Assembly (NCBI GenBank): GCA_009693045.1
Contig: SHXZ01000001.1
Location: 229,082 to 293,081 of the forward strand
Reading direction: 5' to 3'
DNA: 64,000 nucleotides
Source of the DNA: Dehalococcoidia bacterium
GTDB taxonomy: Bacteria; Chloroflexota; Dehalococcoidia; Lucifugimonadales; SHYT01
The notes under the pieces were generated by a model, which saw only the letters and a list, made by a program, of their open reading frames with translations, was not told the DNA's origin and did no database searches. A program made the translations under genes and the position numbers. This document shows positions 17,190 to 25,923 of the stretch, piece after piece (the stretch's first letter is position 1; every line of letters starts with the position of its first letter).

Positions 17190-18542
17190 CTACGGCATGT
17201 TGCGAATGATGGGCCTGAACAACAAGCCCCACGCCGCTACCAGCGCGACGACGGCCCCCGCAGCGCCGACCGCAATCTGCGCGCCCACCACCTCGGCCAG
17301 TGCGCCCATCGGCACGGAACCGAGAGGCTGCAAGCCGACCTCCATCATGTAGATGCCCATGACCCGCGCCCGCATGTGGTCGTCAATGTTGGACTGAAGA
17401 AGCGTCTGGTTCACCGTGGCCCGCGCCGTGGAGCTGATCCCCATCGGCACCATGAGCGCCAGCGCGACCGCGTAGACAGGGATCGCCGTGAACGCGATGA
17501 TCGTTAGGCCCCAGACGACCATCAGTATGAGGACCTGAAGGCCTTTGCGCCGGAAATCGCCGAGCGATGCGACCACCACCGATCCCGCTAATGCCCCAAC
17601 CCCCGTCAGGCTGAGCAACAGGCCCAGTCCCTGCGGACCCACCTTCAGAATGTCCGTCGTGAAGATGGGCAGCATCAGCTGGAACGGCAGCCCGAACGCC
17701 ACGGACGCGAACGCGAAAATCATCAGGTTGAGCAACACCGGTTTTGTCTTCAGGTAGCGGAAGGTGTCGCCCATGTCCGTCACCATGTTGGTGCGCCTGG
17801 CCCTTTGGGCCGGAGGCATCTTCGACAGGAAGAACATAATCAACGCGGAGGCGAAGACCATGCCCGACATGATGAAAAAGATTGGGCCGACGCCCGTCGC
17901 CGCAATGAGCACCCCCGCGATCCCCGGCGTCGTGATGCACGTCAGGTTCATGAACGCCGAGTTCAGCGAGATGGCGTTCATGAGCAGCCGCTTCCCCACG
18001 AGCTCGGGGATCATCGCCTGGCGGGTTGGCAGCATGAAGGCCTGAGCCGTCCCCTGCAAGACGCTCGCAAGGACCAACGTCGCCACCACGCTGTTCTTCG
18101 CTGCGCCGGAGACCACGATCAAGGCGACGCACAGCGACGACACCGCCATGCCAACTATGGACGCCATGATGATGTACTTCTTGCTGAACCGGTCAGCCAG
18201 CACGCCACCCAGCAGCGAAAACATGACCATGGGCAGCCCGGTCGCCAGGCCCAGCATCGCCAGCATCAGCGGCGAGCGCGTGATCTCATACAAGAACCAG
18301 TTTCGGGCAACCTGCTGCATCTGCTGGCTCGCGAATACCAGGAACATGCCAGCCGTATAGGTCCGATAACTCGGGGAACACAGGGACTCAAAGGCGCGGA
18401 GCCAGGTGGGAAGGGGGGGTTGTCGGTGTGTTTTCCGGAGGCGGGCTTGCCGACGGTGGCGAAGCGGCGGTGTGCGCCGCGTCACGGCGAAGTTTGACCA
18501 ACGCTGCGTCCTTTCAGTTTTATCTATAAAGGTAGACACCAC
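17190..18542 (-). CDS. MFS transporter, EntS/MFS_3-like exporter
   Basis: A 450-residue membrane protein with about 12 transmembrane helices beginning around residue 64 (YTAGMFLVFASQQMQQVARNWFLYEITRSP) and the loop motif GGVLADRFSKK between TM2 and TM3. It resembles the enterobactin-exporter/macrolide-efflux branch of MFS. Substrate unknown. The about 60-residue basic N-terminal extension is unusual and the true start may be internal. A related MFS gene follows at 18850. Confidence 0.9.
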   Translation of the reverse strand: MVSTFIDKTERTQRWSNFAVTRRTPPLRHRRQARLRKTHRQPPLPTWLRAFESLCSPSYRTYTAGMFLVFASQQMQQVARNWFLYEITRSPLMLAMLGLATGLPMVMFSLLGGVLADRFSKKYIIMASIVGMAVSSLCVALIVVSGAAKNSVVATLVLASVLQGTAQAFMLPTRQAMIPELVGKRLLMNAISLNSAFMNLTCITTPGIAGVLIAATGVGPIFFIMSGMVFASALIMFFLSKMPPAQRARRTNMVTDMGDTFRYLKTKPVLLNLMIFAFASVAFGLPFQLMLPIFTTDILKVGPQGLGLLLSLTGVGALAGSVVVASLGDFRRKGLQVLILMVVWGLTIIAFTAIPVYAVALALMVPMGISSTARATVNQTLLQSNIDDHMRARVMGIYMMEVGLQPLGSVPMGALAEVVGAQIAVGAAGAVVALVAAWGLLFRPIIRNMP

Positions 18543-18599
18543 GGCAAGATAACATTTAGGAATCCGAAACTCAACGTGCTTGGTGAAGGCGTTTAAGGC

Positions 18600-18700
18600 T
18601 TCCGTTATTGCATTGGCTCCCTTTCTCGTTCACAGTGCCGAGTCTCAGGAGACTTGTAGGGGCGATTCAAGAATTACCCCACAAGAATCGCCTCTGCAAG
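18600..18700. repeat. Degenerate MITE-like unit with a family-B palindrome
   Basis: CCGTTATTGCATTGGCTCCCTTTCTCGTTCACAGTGCCGAGTCTCAGGAGACTTGTAGGGGCGATTC matches the reverse complement of the better preserved unit at 25436-25564 over about 70 bases. The remainder of the 18543-18849 gap has no gene. Confidence 0.75.
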
Positions 18701-18849
18701 GTTTCCAGCAAACCGAAACGCCCTAGAGTGAAGGTGAGAGCGTGGACAGCATAGGCGTGCCGTGTAGGTATGCGTCACACTAGGGCGTCGTTACCGAACG
18801 GACGAGCGGCAAATGGGGCCCCGCGAATACGCCCGCGGACGGCGTGTGT

Positions 18850-20193
18850 TCAGTCAAGCCGCCGCAGTCGTGGCGAGAGAGCCACGATGACGACGCAGAG
18901 GACTGCGAGGATAATCGCCAAGCCCCCCACCGCCCATTGCACGCCAATCGCCTCCGCCACAATCGCCGTCGCGAACGCTCCAAAGCTGCTGAGGCCGAAC
19001 TCCATCATCATGAGTGACATCACCCGGCCCCGGTACGTCTGCTCCGTGTAGGACTGGAGCAACGAGCTCCCCAGCGTCTGGCGCACGGTCTGTCCCAGGC
19101 CAACGAAGACCATGAACACCAGCGACGCTGTCCACCACCTGGAGAATGAGAACCCCACGAGCGCGATGGCGAGGACGCCAGTCCCCGCCATGAGCAGCAA
19201 TCCCCGCTTCTTGTTGGAAATGGACGCCAACACCAGGGAACCTACCATGGCGCCCGCGCCGGAGACGCTGAGCAGGATGCCCATCCCGCTCGCGCCCACG
19301 TGCAAGACGCCTTCGGTGAACGCCGGCAGGAGGGTCATGATCGGCATGGAGAGCAGCACCACCAGGAAGGTGACCGCGAGCACGAGGAGGACAGTCTTTT
19401 CCGCTTGAACGTAACGCAGACCTTCCTTCAACGCTGCCAGGCCGCTCGCGCGGGCGCCCGCAGGGCTGGTGCGCGGCAACAACGCCGCGAACAACGCCGC
19501 GAACACGTACAGGCCCGTCATGCACAGGTACACGGCGGCAAAGCCAACGACGTCAATCAAGAAGCCTCCCGCGGCCGGCGCCAGCAGACGCAGGGTGTTC
19601 ATCCCAAGGCTGTTCAGCGCAATGGCGTTCATGAGATGCTTTTCGCCCACAAGCTCCGGGATGATCGCCTGCCGCGAGGGCATGACCAGTCCCGACACTC
19701 CGCCCTGGAGTACCGAGGAGACAATAAGCACCCACCACGAACCTCCGTGCTCGGCGCTCACGTAACCCGTAAGCAACCCCACGGCTACAATGAGCGACGC
19801 CAACGCGAAGGCGAGCTGCCCGCCGAGCAGCATGAACTTCTTTTGCACCCGGTCGGCTACGACACCGCCGTAGAGGGAGAGAAGGATCATCGGAACGGCA
19901 TTCGCCAGGGACGTGAGGCCAAGGATCGCGGTGGAGCCAGTCAACCGATAGGCCAGGAGAGAGCTGGTCACCATCTGCATGTTCATGGCGGCCATTTGGC
20001 CCATCATGCCGCCGTAGAACACGCGGTAGGCTGGGGAGCTGAATGAGGCGAACGTAGAGAAGTTGGTGGGGGAGAAGGATCCCTTTGGCCTTAGCGACGC
20101 AGGATCGGAGGGATGTGCCTGGCGATTAGCTGCTGTGTCGGGAGCATCATCAACGCTTGCGACTCCGGTAGGGCGCTGCTGCTCTTGTCTCAT
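18850..20193 (-). CDS. MFS transporter, EntS/MFS_3-like exporter
   Basis: A 447-residue, 12-helix MFS protein, paralogous to the gene at 17190: YRVFYGGMMGQMAAMNMQMVTSSLLAYRLTGS, then GGVVADRVQKK and VMPSRQAIIPELVGEKHLMNAIALNS, a motif shared by both copies (MLPTRQAMIPELVGKRLLMNAISLNS). About 50 polar residues precede TM1. Likely drug or metabolite efflux; substrate not predictable. Divergent from dnaE, with a shared short intergenic region. Confidence 0.9.
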   Translation of the reverse strand: MRQEQQRPTGVASVDDAPDTAANRQAHPSDPASLRPKGSFSPTNFSTFASFSSPAYRVFYGGMMGQMAAMNMQMVTSSLLAYRLTGSTAILGLTSLANAVPMILLSLYGGVVADRVQKKFMLLGGQLAFALASLIVAVGLLTGYVSAEHGGSWWVLIVSSVLQGGVSGLVMPSRQAIIPELVGEKHLMNAIALNSLGMNTLRLLAPAAGGFLIDVVGFAAVYLCMTGLYVFAALFAALLPRTSPAGARASGLAALKEGLRYVQAEKTVLLVLAVTFLVVLLSMPIMTLLPAFTEGVLHVGASGMGILLSVSGAGAMVGSLVLASISNKKRGLLLMAGTGVLAIALVGFSFSRWWTASLVFMVFVGLGQTVRQTLGSSLLQSYTEQTYRGRVMSLMMMEFGLSSFGAFATAIVAEAIGVQWAVGGLAIILAVLCVVIVALSPRLRRLD

Positions 20194-20315
20194 TCATGAA
20201 CCTTTGCGCCTGTCGCTTCAGCAAGCGGGCGCATTTCACAATGGCCCAATCGTAGCACTCTGTCAACGCGTGTCAACGACGAGCGCAAAGTAGCGCAAAA
20301 TGGGCTGAATCCCCG

Positions 20316-20344
20316 TTGAGTCTTTCGTCCACTCTTCGTATCAT
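20316..20344 (+). promoter_or_regulatory. Promoter for dnaE
   Basis: TTGAGT-17-TATCAT. The TTG of the -35 box is what the ORF track takes as the dnaE start codon, which argues for the downstream GTG 20376 instead. Confidence 0.6.
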
Positions 20345-20375
20345 CAAGAAGCCGCACGCATCGGGTCAGGGAAAC

Positions 20376-23300
20376 GTGTTCACCCACTTACACACCCATA
20401 CCGAATACAGCCTGCTGGACGGCCTCTGCCAGATCCAGCCGCTTGTGCAACGCTGCAAAGAACTGGGGATGGCCGCGCTGGCCATCACCGACCACGGCGC
20501 CCTGTACGGCGCCGTCGAGTTCTACCAGGCCTGCCGCGACGCCGGCGTCAAGCCAATCATCGGCTGTGAGCTGTACGTCGCCAGGGACACCCGCCACTCC
20601 CGCGCCGCCGGCGACAAGCAGCCGTATCACCTCACCGTCATCGCCAAGAACAACGCGGGCTACCACAACCTTGTCCAGCTCGTCACCAAGGCGCACCTGG
20701 AAGGTTTCTACTACAAGCCGCGCGTTGACCGGGAGCTGCTCGCCCAGCACCGCGAAGGGCTGATCGTCCTCTCCGGCTGCCTCAACGGCGAAGTCGCGCG
20801 CCTGCTCACCGAAGGTCTGCGGGACGAGGCCGAGGCCACCGCGCGGTGGTACGCCGAGACCTTCCCCGGCGACTTCTTCCTGGAGCTCCAGCGGCACGAA
20901 GCCGTGCCCGGGCTGGACGAGGTCAATCAAAAGCTCGTCGCCCTGGCGCGCGAAACCGGCCTGCCGCTCGTGGCCACCAACGACTTCCATTACGTCAATC
21001 GCGAGGACGCGCCGCTCCAGGACATCCTCATCTGCATCCACACCGGCACCAACGTCAAAGATGCCGCTCGTCTTAAGATGGACGGCGACTCGTACTACCT
21101 AAAAAGCCCCCAGGAGATGGCGGAACTGTTTGCCGACGTGCCGGAGGCGCTGGAGAACACGGCGCGCATCGCCGAGCGCTGCGACGTTACGCTTGAATTC
21201 GGCGTCCCCAAGCTGCCCCACTACGAGACACCCAACGACCAGACCGCCGAGGCCTACCTGCGCCACCTCTGCGACGAGGGCTTCAAGCGGCGCGTGCCGG
21301 ACGCGCCCGCGTTCTACCGCGAGCGCCTGGAGTACGAGCTGGACGTCATCATCAGGACCCGCTTCCCCGACTATTTCCTGGTCGTCATGGACATCGCCAA
21401 CTTCACCCGCCGCAGCGGCATCCTCTTCGGGGTGCGTGGCAGCGCGGCCGCCAGCCTCGCTTTGTACTGCCTCGGCGTCACCGACGTGGACCCCATGCCG
21501 CATAAGCTCGTCTTTGAGCGCTTCCTGAACCTGGAGCGCAAGGACATGCCGGATATTGACATGGACTTCCAGGACGATCGCCGCGACGAGGTGCTCCAGT
21601 ACATCGTCCAGCGGTACGGCAAAGACCACGTGGCACAGATCGTCACCTTCGGCACGATGGGACCGAAGGCAGCGCTGCGTGACACGGGCCGCGCCCTGGG
21701 CATGGCCTACGCCGACGTTGACGCCGTTGCCCGCATGGTGCCCTTCATGGCGCGTACGCTGGAAGACGCCATGGGGCAGGATCCGAAGCTCAGGGAGCAG
21801 GCCAACGCGGACCCCGACCTCTACCGCCTCATCACGACCGCGCAGAAGCTGGAGGGCGTGGTCCGCAACGTCAGCACCCACGCCGCCGGCGTCGTCATCT
21901 CCAAGGAACCCCTCGCCGAGCACGCCCCACTTCAGCGCCCCATCCGCGCCGGCGCCGGCGACCTCGCCATGACCCAGTACGCCATGGAGCCCATCCAGCA
22001 GCTCGGCCTGCTCAAAATGGACATCCTTGGCCTCGCCAACCTCACCATCCTAAAGCGCGCCGTGGAGAACGTTGAGAAGACCCGTGGCATCCGTCTGGAC
22101 CTCCAGAAGATCCCCCTGGACGATTCCAAGACCTTTGCGATGCTCACCCGCGGCGACACCACCGACCTGTTCCAGCTTGAGAGCGCTGGCATGCGTCGTT
22201 ATATCAAGCAGCTCAAGCCCACCGAGTTCTCCGACCTGGTCGCCATGGTCGCCCTCTACCGGCCCGGCCCCATGGAGCACATCACCACCTACATCCAGGC
22301 GAAGCACCGAGAAATTGAGATACGGCACCCGCACCCCGTCCTCAAGGAGATCCTGGAGGACACGTACGGCGTCATCGTCTACCAGGATCAGGTGCTCTTC
22401 ATCGTCCGTGAGTTCGCGGGCTACTCCCTGGGCCAGGCCGACATCGTCCGCAAGGCCATGGGCAAGAAGGTCCCGGAGATCATGCAGAAGGAGCGGGAGC
22501 GGTTCGTCCAGGGCGCGCTGGCCAAGGGCTTTTCCGTTGAGGAGGCCGACGAGGTCTTCAACCTTATCCTGCCCTTCGCTGGCTATGCCTTCAACAAAGC
22601 CCACAGCGTCAGCTACGCCCTCCTGGCCTACTGGACGGCGTACTTCAAAGCCAACTACCCGCCCGAGTACCTCCTCGCGGTGCTCAACACCCGCGCGGGC
22701 AATCTGGAACGGGTTGCCACCTCCGTCGGCGAGTGCATCCGCCTCGGCATCCCGGTGCTGCCCCCGGACATCAACCACAGCGACGTGGACTTCGCCATAG
22801 GCGCGTCGCCGGAGGGACAGCAGGCGATTCGCTTCGGCCTCGCCGTCGTGAAGAACGTCGGCGAGGCGTGGGTGAAGACGCTGGTGGAAGCTCGCAACGG
22901 CCGCCCGTTCCAGTCCGTCGCCGACTTCTTCCGCCGCGTGGACCGCAGCGCCGTCAACCGCCGCGCCCTAGAGGGCCTGGTCAAGGTCGGCGCGTTTGAC
23001 TCGCTGGACGTTGAGCGCGGCGCGCTGCTCGCCTCGTTGGACAGGCTCCTTGCCATCGCCCAGCGCGAGACCAAGCTTCGCAAGAGCGGCCAGGTTAGCC
23101 TCTTCGGTCTCGCCGACGCCGAGGAGCCAGACACTACACTCGGCATGGAGACGACCACTGGCGAGCCGGTGAGCGCGGACGAGCGCCGCGAGTGGGAGCG
23201 CGAGCACATCGGCGTCGCCCTGACCGACAACCCGATGCTCAAGGTGCTGCCGCTCCTCGCCGACGCCGGGGCCATCATCTCCGTCCACGACCTGGATCCG

Positions 23301-23996
23301 GAGCAGGAGGGCGAACGCGTGACCGTCGGCGGCCTGGTGGCCTCCGTGCAACAGCGCCTCACGCGCGAGAACAAGCCCTTTCTCATCGCCCAGGTCGCCC
23401 TCGTGGACGGCGAGGTGGAGGCCATCGCGTGGCCGGACGCCTACCAGCGCACCCGCGCCGCTCTCACCGAAGGCGCGCTGGTCCTCATCACGGGCCGCCT
23501 GCGCAGCCGCGACGACCGCATCACGCTCATCTGTGACGAAGTGACACCGTATCAGGAGGGACTCGCGTTGAGTCGTGAGGAACAGGCGGCGCCGGCCCGC
23601 CTCGCCGAGCAAAGCCCCGCCTATCAATCCAAACCGCGCAACGGCAACGGCTCAGTAACGCGCGCGAATGGGAGCGGGACGCGTAGCAATGGAGCGAACG
23701 GCAACGGTGGCGAGCCCAAGCCCATGACGGCGCCCGTGCCGGCCATTCCCGTGCGCGTCTTGGTCCTGCGGCTGCAAGAAACGGGCCGCCCGTTTGAGGA
23801 CGAAGCGAGGATGAAGGACGCGATCCGCCTGGTCCTCGGCCACCAGGGGCAGGACCGAGTGCTGGTTGAGGTGATCGAGGCGGGCCGCCGCGTTCGGCTG
23901 GAGACGCCCTTTACCACGCAGCTCCGCCCCGAGCTTCAGTTGGAGCTGGAGGCGATGCTCGGTCCTGGGGTGGTGAGGGTGGAGGGAGAGGGTTAG
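20376..23996 (+). CDS. dnaE: DNA polymerase III subunit alpha
   Basis: Replicative polymerase catalytic subunit, about 1206 residues. I start at GTG 20376 (MFTHLHTHTEYSLLDG), which has AGGG upstream and gives the normal N-terminus; the ORF-track TTG overlaps the promoter. Domains: PHP (HLHTHTEYSLLDG, ITDHGALYG, GCELYV), palm and fingers with FLNLERKDMPDIDMDFQDDRRDEV, LYRPGPMEH, YQDQVLFI, KAHSVSYALLAYWTAYFKANYP, then helix-hairpin-helix, an OB fold (VTVGGLVASVQQRLTRENKPFLIAQVALVDG), a Gly/Asn-rich linker and a C-terminal alpha/beta domain. The last residues (VVRVEGEG) and the TAG stop fall in a family-A-like sequence. Confidence 0.97.
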   Translation: MFTHLHTHTEYSLLDGLCQIQPLVQRCKELGMAALAITDHGALYGAVEFYQACRDAGVKPIIGCELYVARDTRHSRAAGDKQPYHLTVIAKNNAGYHNLVQLVTKAHLEGFYYKPRVDRELLAQHREGLIVLSGCLNGEVARLLTEGLRDEAEATARWYAETFPGDFFLELQRHEAVPGLDEVNQKLVALARETGLPLVATNDFHYVNREDAPLQDILICIHTGTNVKDAARLKMDGDSYYLKSPQEMAELFADVPEALENTARIAERCDVTLEFGVPKLPHYETPNDQTAEAYLRHLCDEGFKRRVPDAPAFYRERLEYELDVIIRTRFPDYFLVVMDIANFTRRSGILFGVRGSAAASLALYCLGVTDVDPMPHKLVFERFLNLERKDMPDIDMDFQDDRRDEVLQYIVQRYGKDHVAQIVTFGTMGPKAALRDTGRALGMAYADVDAVARMVPFMARTLEDAMGQDPKLREQANADPDLYRLITTAQKLEGVVRNVSTHAAGVVISKEPLAEHAPLQRPIRAGAGDLAMTQYAMEPIQQLGLLKMDILGLANLTILKRAVENVEKTRGIRLDLQKIPLDDSKTFAMLTRGDTTDLFQLESAGMRRYIKQLKPTEFSDLVAMVALYRPGPMEHITTYIQAKHREIEIRHPHPVLKEILEDTYGVIVYQDQVLFIVREFAGYSLGQADIVRKAMGKKVPEIMQKERERFVQGALAKGFSVEEADEVFNLILPFAGYAFNKAHSVSYALLAYWTAYFKANYPPEYLLAVLNTRAGNLERVATSVGECIRLGIPVLPPDINHSDVDFAIGASPEGQQAIRFGLAVVKNVGEAWVKTLVEARNGRPFQSVADFFRRVDRSAVNRRALEGLVKVGAFDSLDVERGALLASLDRLLAIAQRETKLRKSGQVSLFGLADAEEPDTTLGMETTTGEPVSADERREWEREHIGVALTDNPMLKVLPLLADAGAIISVHDLDPEQEGERVTVGGLVASVQQRLTRENKPFLIAQVALVDGEVEAIAWPDAYQRTRAALTEGALVLITGRLRSRDDRITLICDEVTPYQEGLALSREEQAAPARLAEQSPAYQSKPRNGNGSVTRANGSGTRSNGANGNGGEPKPMTAPVPAIPVRVLVLRLQETGRPFEDEARMKDAIRLVLGHQGQDRVLVEVIEAGRRVRLETPFTTQLRPELQLELEAMLGPGVVRVEGEG

Positions 23997-24170
23997 GGCT
24001 TGCCCTGAGCGAAGTGAATGGGTGCCCCTGGAACGATGCCAGGCCTGCGTAACGGTGGCACTAACGACGTGGTGCAAGCGTTCTTCTGGCTCTCCTCGGT
24101 CGCTGCGCGACACCGGAATGACACCGTCTCGTTCGCGCTTCTTCACACGGAACCGGCAAAGCCCCGTCTG

Positions 24171-24223
24171 AAAAGTTTCTGGGAAGGGTCTGGGAAACCG
24201 TCTTTGTAAAGAGGGTTTCCCAG
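24171..24223. repeat. Family-C hairpin repeat
   Basis: AAAAGTTTCTGGGAAGGGTC followed by TGGGAAACCGTCTTTGTAAAGAGGGTTTCCCA at 24191-24222, a hairpin with one mismatch. Same family as 9015-9080 and 43401-43458. Confidence 0.85.
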
Positions 24224-24240
24224 TGAAGGAAGATCACCGG

Positions 24241-24322
24241 AGCAACCCTCACCCTGTGCCCTTTTCATACCCAGCCCGCTGCCGCAGCCGTGCAGCCCGC
24301 CGCCGCTCCCCACCACCCCGTG
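24241..24322 (-). pseudogene. Fragment duplicating the 3' end of the neighbouring methyltransferase gene
   Basis: The minus strand reads HGVVGSGGGLHGCGSGLGMKRAQGEG, matching HRVVGSSGGLHGYGGGLAMKARLLEMEGER of the intact gene at 24754-25314. Only about 27 codons remain, flanked by family-C and family-A repeats. The 24323-24753 stretch holds family-A units and no gene. Confidence 0.7.
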
Positions 24323-24753
24323 GCGCGTCCTCTTTCTCTCTCCCCTTGTGGAAGAGGGAAAGAGGGTGAGGAGTAGTTCGCTCGCGGCAACCTGACTGCG
24401 CTACCTTTCCCTAGGAAAACAGAAAGTTGATGGGCCCCGCAAAGGAACGCCATGCGTACTCCCCGTTGCCTAGAGGAAGCACATCAGGTGTCGTCAGAAA
24501 ATATATGAATGAGAAGAAGGTCCAGATTGCCAGTCCACCAACGCCACCACGGGTCTGGTTAGCGCCAGGTCCGCGATTCCTCATGCTTTCCCTCCTCGCC
24601 TTGTCGTCATTCTGAGCAGGATAAGCCGAAGCTGATGGGGTGAGGGTGAGAGGTACCCTGCGAAGCAGGCGACAGCGTCGCAAGATTCCTCGCACAGGTG
24701 GATACCATCCCGCTGGTCACTCAATTCCCGTCTCCACATTAAGTGGAGACGGG

Positions 24754-25314
24754 TTAGGGGTGAGGCGATCGTTCCCCCTCCATCTCCAGCAACCGCGCCT
24801 TCATCGCCAGCCCGCCGCCGTAGCCGTGCAGCCCGCCGCTGCTCCCTACTACCCGGTGACACGGGATGATCAGCGGGATGGGGTTCCGCGCCATCGCCTG
24901 CCCCGCGGCGCGGACCGCCAGCGCGTTCCCTGCTTGGGTCGCCAGCCACGCGTACGTCCGGGTCTCGCCCCGATGAATGCGCTGGCACGCCTCCCACGCG
25001 GCCCGGAAGAACGAGGGCGCGTCCTCCAAGTCCAGCGGCGTCGTGAAAGTCACCGGCTCGCCCGCCAGGTACTCCGTCACCTGGTCGCGCACCGAGCCCA
25101 ACGCCGCGTCGTCTCGGGAAGCGCCGTCAAGCGCGGCCCCCGCCGCCTCCAGCGCGCGCCGCTCCGTCTGCTCCGGCAGCGTCAGCAGCCGCAGCCCGCG
25201 CGGGCCCGCCGCCGCCGTCACCCACCCTAGCGCCGTGGGGAACACCGTGAAGCTCAAGCCCGCAGCCCGTGGTCCTGTTCCGCCGGCGGCGCGGTCCAAC
25301 GTAACGGTACTCAT
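24754..25314 (-). CDS. ogt: Methylated-DNA-[protein]-cysteine S-methyltransferase
   Basis: Suicide repair enzyme that transfers O6-alkyl groups from guanine to its own Cys. 186 residues with the active-site IIPCHRVVGSSGGLHGYGGGL near the C-terminus and the DNA-binding helix AVRAAGQAMARNPIP. The N-terminal domain is degenerate, as usual. The final residues RSPHP and the TAA stop lie inside a family-A repeat. ATG 25314. Confidence 0.95.
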   Translation of the reverse strand: MSTVTLDRAAGGTGPRAAGLSFTVFPTALGWVTAAAGPRGLRLLTLPEQTERRALEAAGAALDGASRDDAALGSVRDQVTEYLAGEPVTFTTPLDLEDAPSFFRAAWEACQRIHRGETRTYAWLATQAGNALAVRAAGQAMARNPIPLIIPCHRVVGSSGGLHGYGGGLAMKARLLEMEGERSPHP

Positions 25315-25435
25315 CTTCGCCCCTTTCGCAAATCGCCTTCAGCGTGTGGGCCGGCTAGCTCCCACACCAACTCTACCTCATGGCAACGCCAAGCACCAAC
25401 GCCAAGCTGCCTTCCCATCCTGCCCTCGCTGACCA

Positions 25436-25564
25436 GGGTCTTTTAGTTATCGATCCCTTGTGGCAAAGGAATGTGTAGGGGCAATTCATGAATTGCCCCT
25501 ACAAGTCTCCAGAGACTCGGCACTATGAGCGAGAAGGGGAGCCAAGGAGATAACTGAAAGACCC
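25436..25564. repeat. MITE-like element with 16-base inverted ends
   Basis: A 129-base unit with ends GGGTCTTTTAGTTATC and GATAACTGAAAGACCC (15 of 16 matching) and a perfect family-B palindrome (25475-25502) inside. Related units lie at 18600-18700 and 33728-33797. TGCCCTCGC occurs on both sides, possibly a target duplication. Non-coding. The rest of 25565-25923 holds no convincing gene. Confidence 0.75.
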
Positions 25565-25923
25565 TGCCCTCGCCGACACCCCCCTCTTTCCAGAAAAGAC
25601 CATATATTCTATTCTGAGCTAGTAGAGCTTCGCACCTCACCACCCAGTAGCGCCCGCGCCCGAGGAGTTCGCCATGACCACGAGGAATCAGCCGAGCGCC
25701 CAACCTGGAAACAGCAACGCGCTCACGCCCTGCCTCGAGCAAGGCGAATGGGCGTCTTCTGCACCCGCTAGCCGCAAGAGGCATTCGTTCCCTCACATTT
25801 TGAAAACGAAAACGAGCATAGAAAAAACAATGAAAGCGAACGCATCGCGATTCCACCGCACGGAAGGGAAATCAGGAACATGCCTAAATGGGGCACATCA
25901 ATGCCGCCAAGTGGGGCCTCGTC

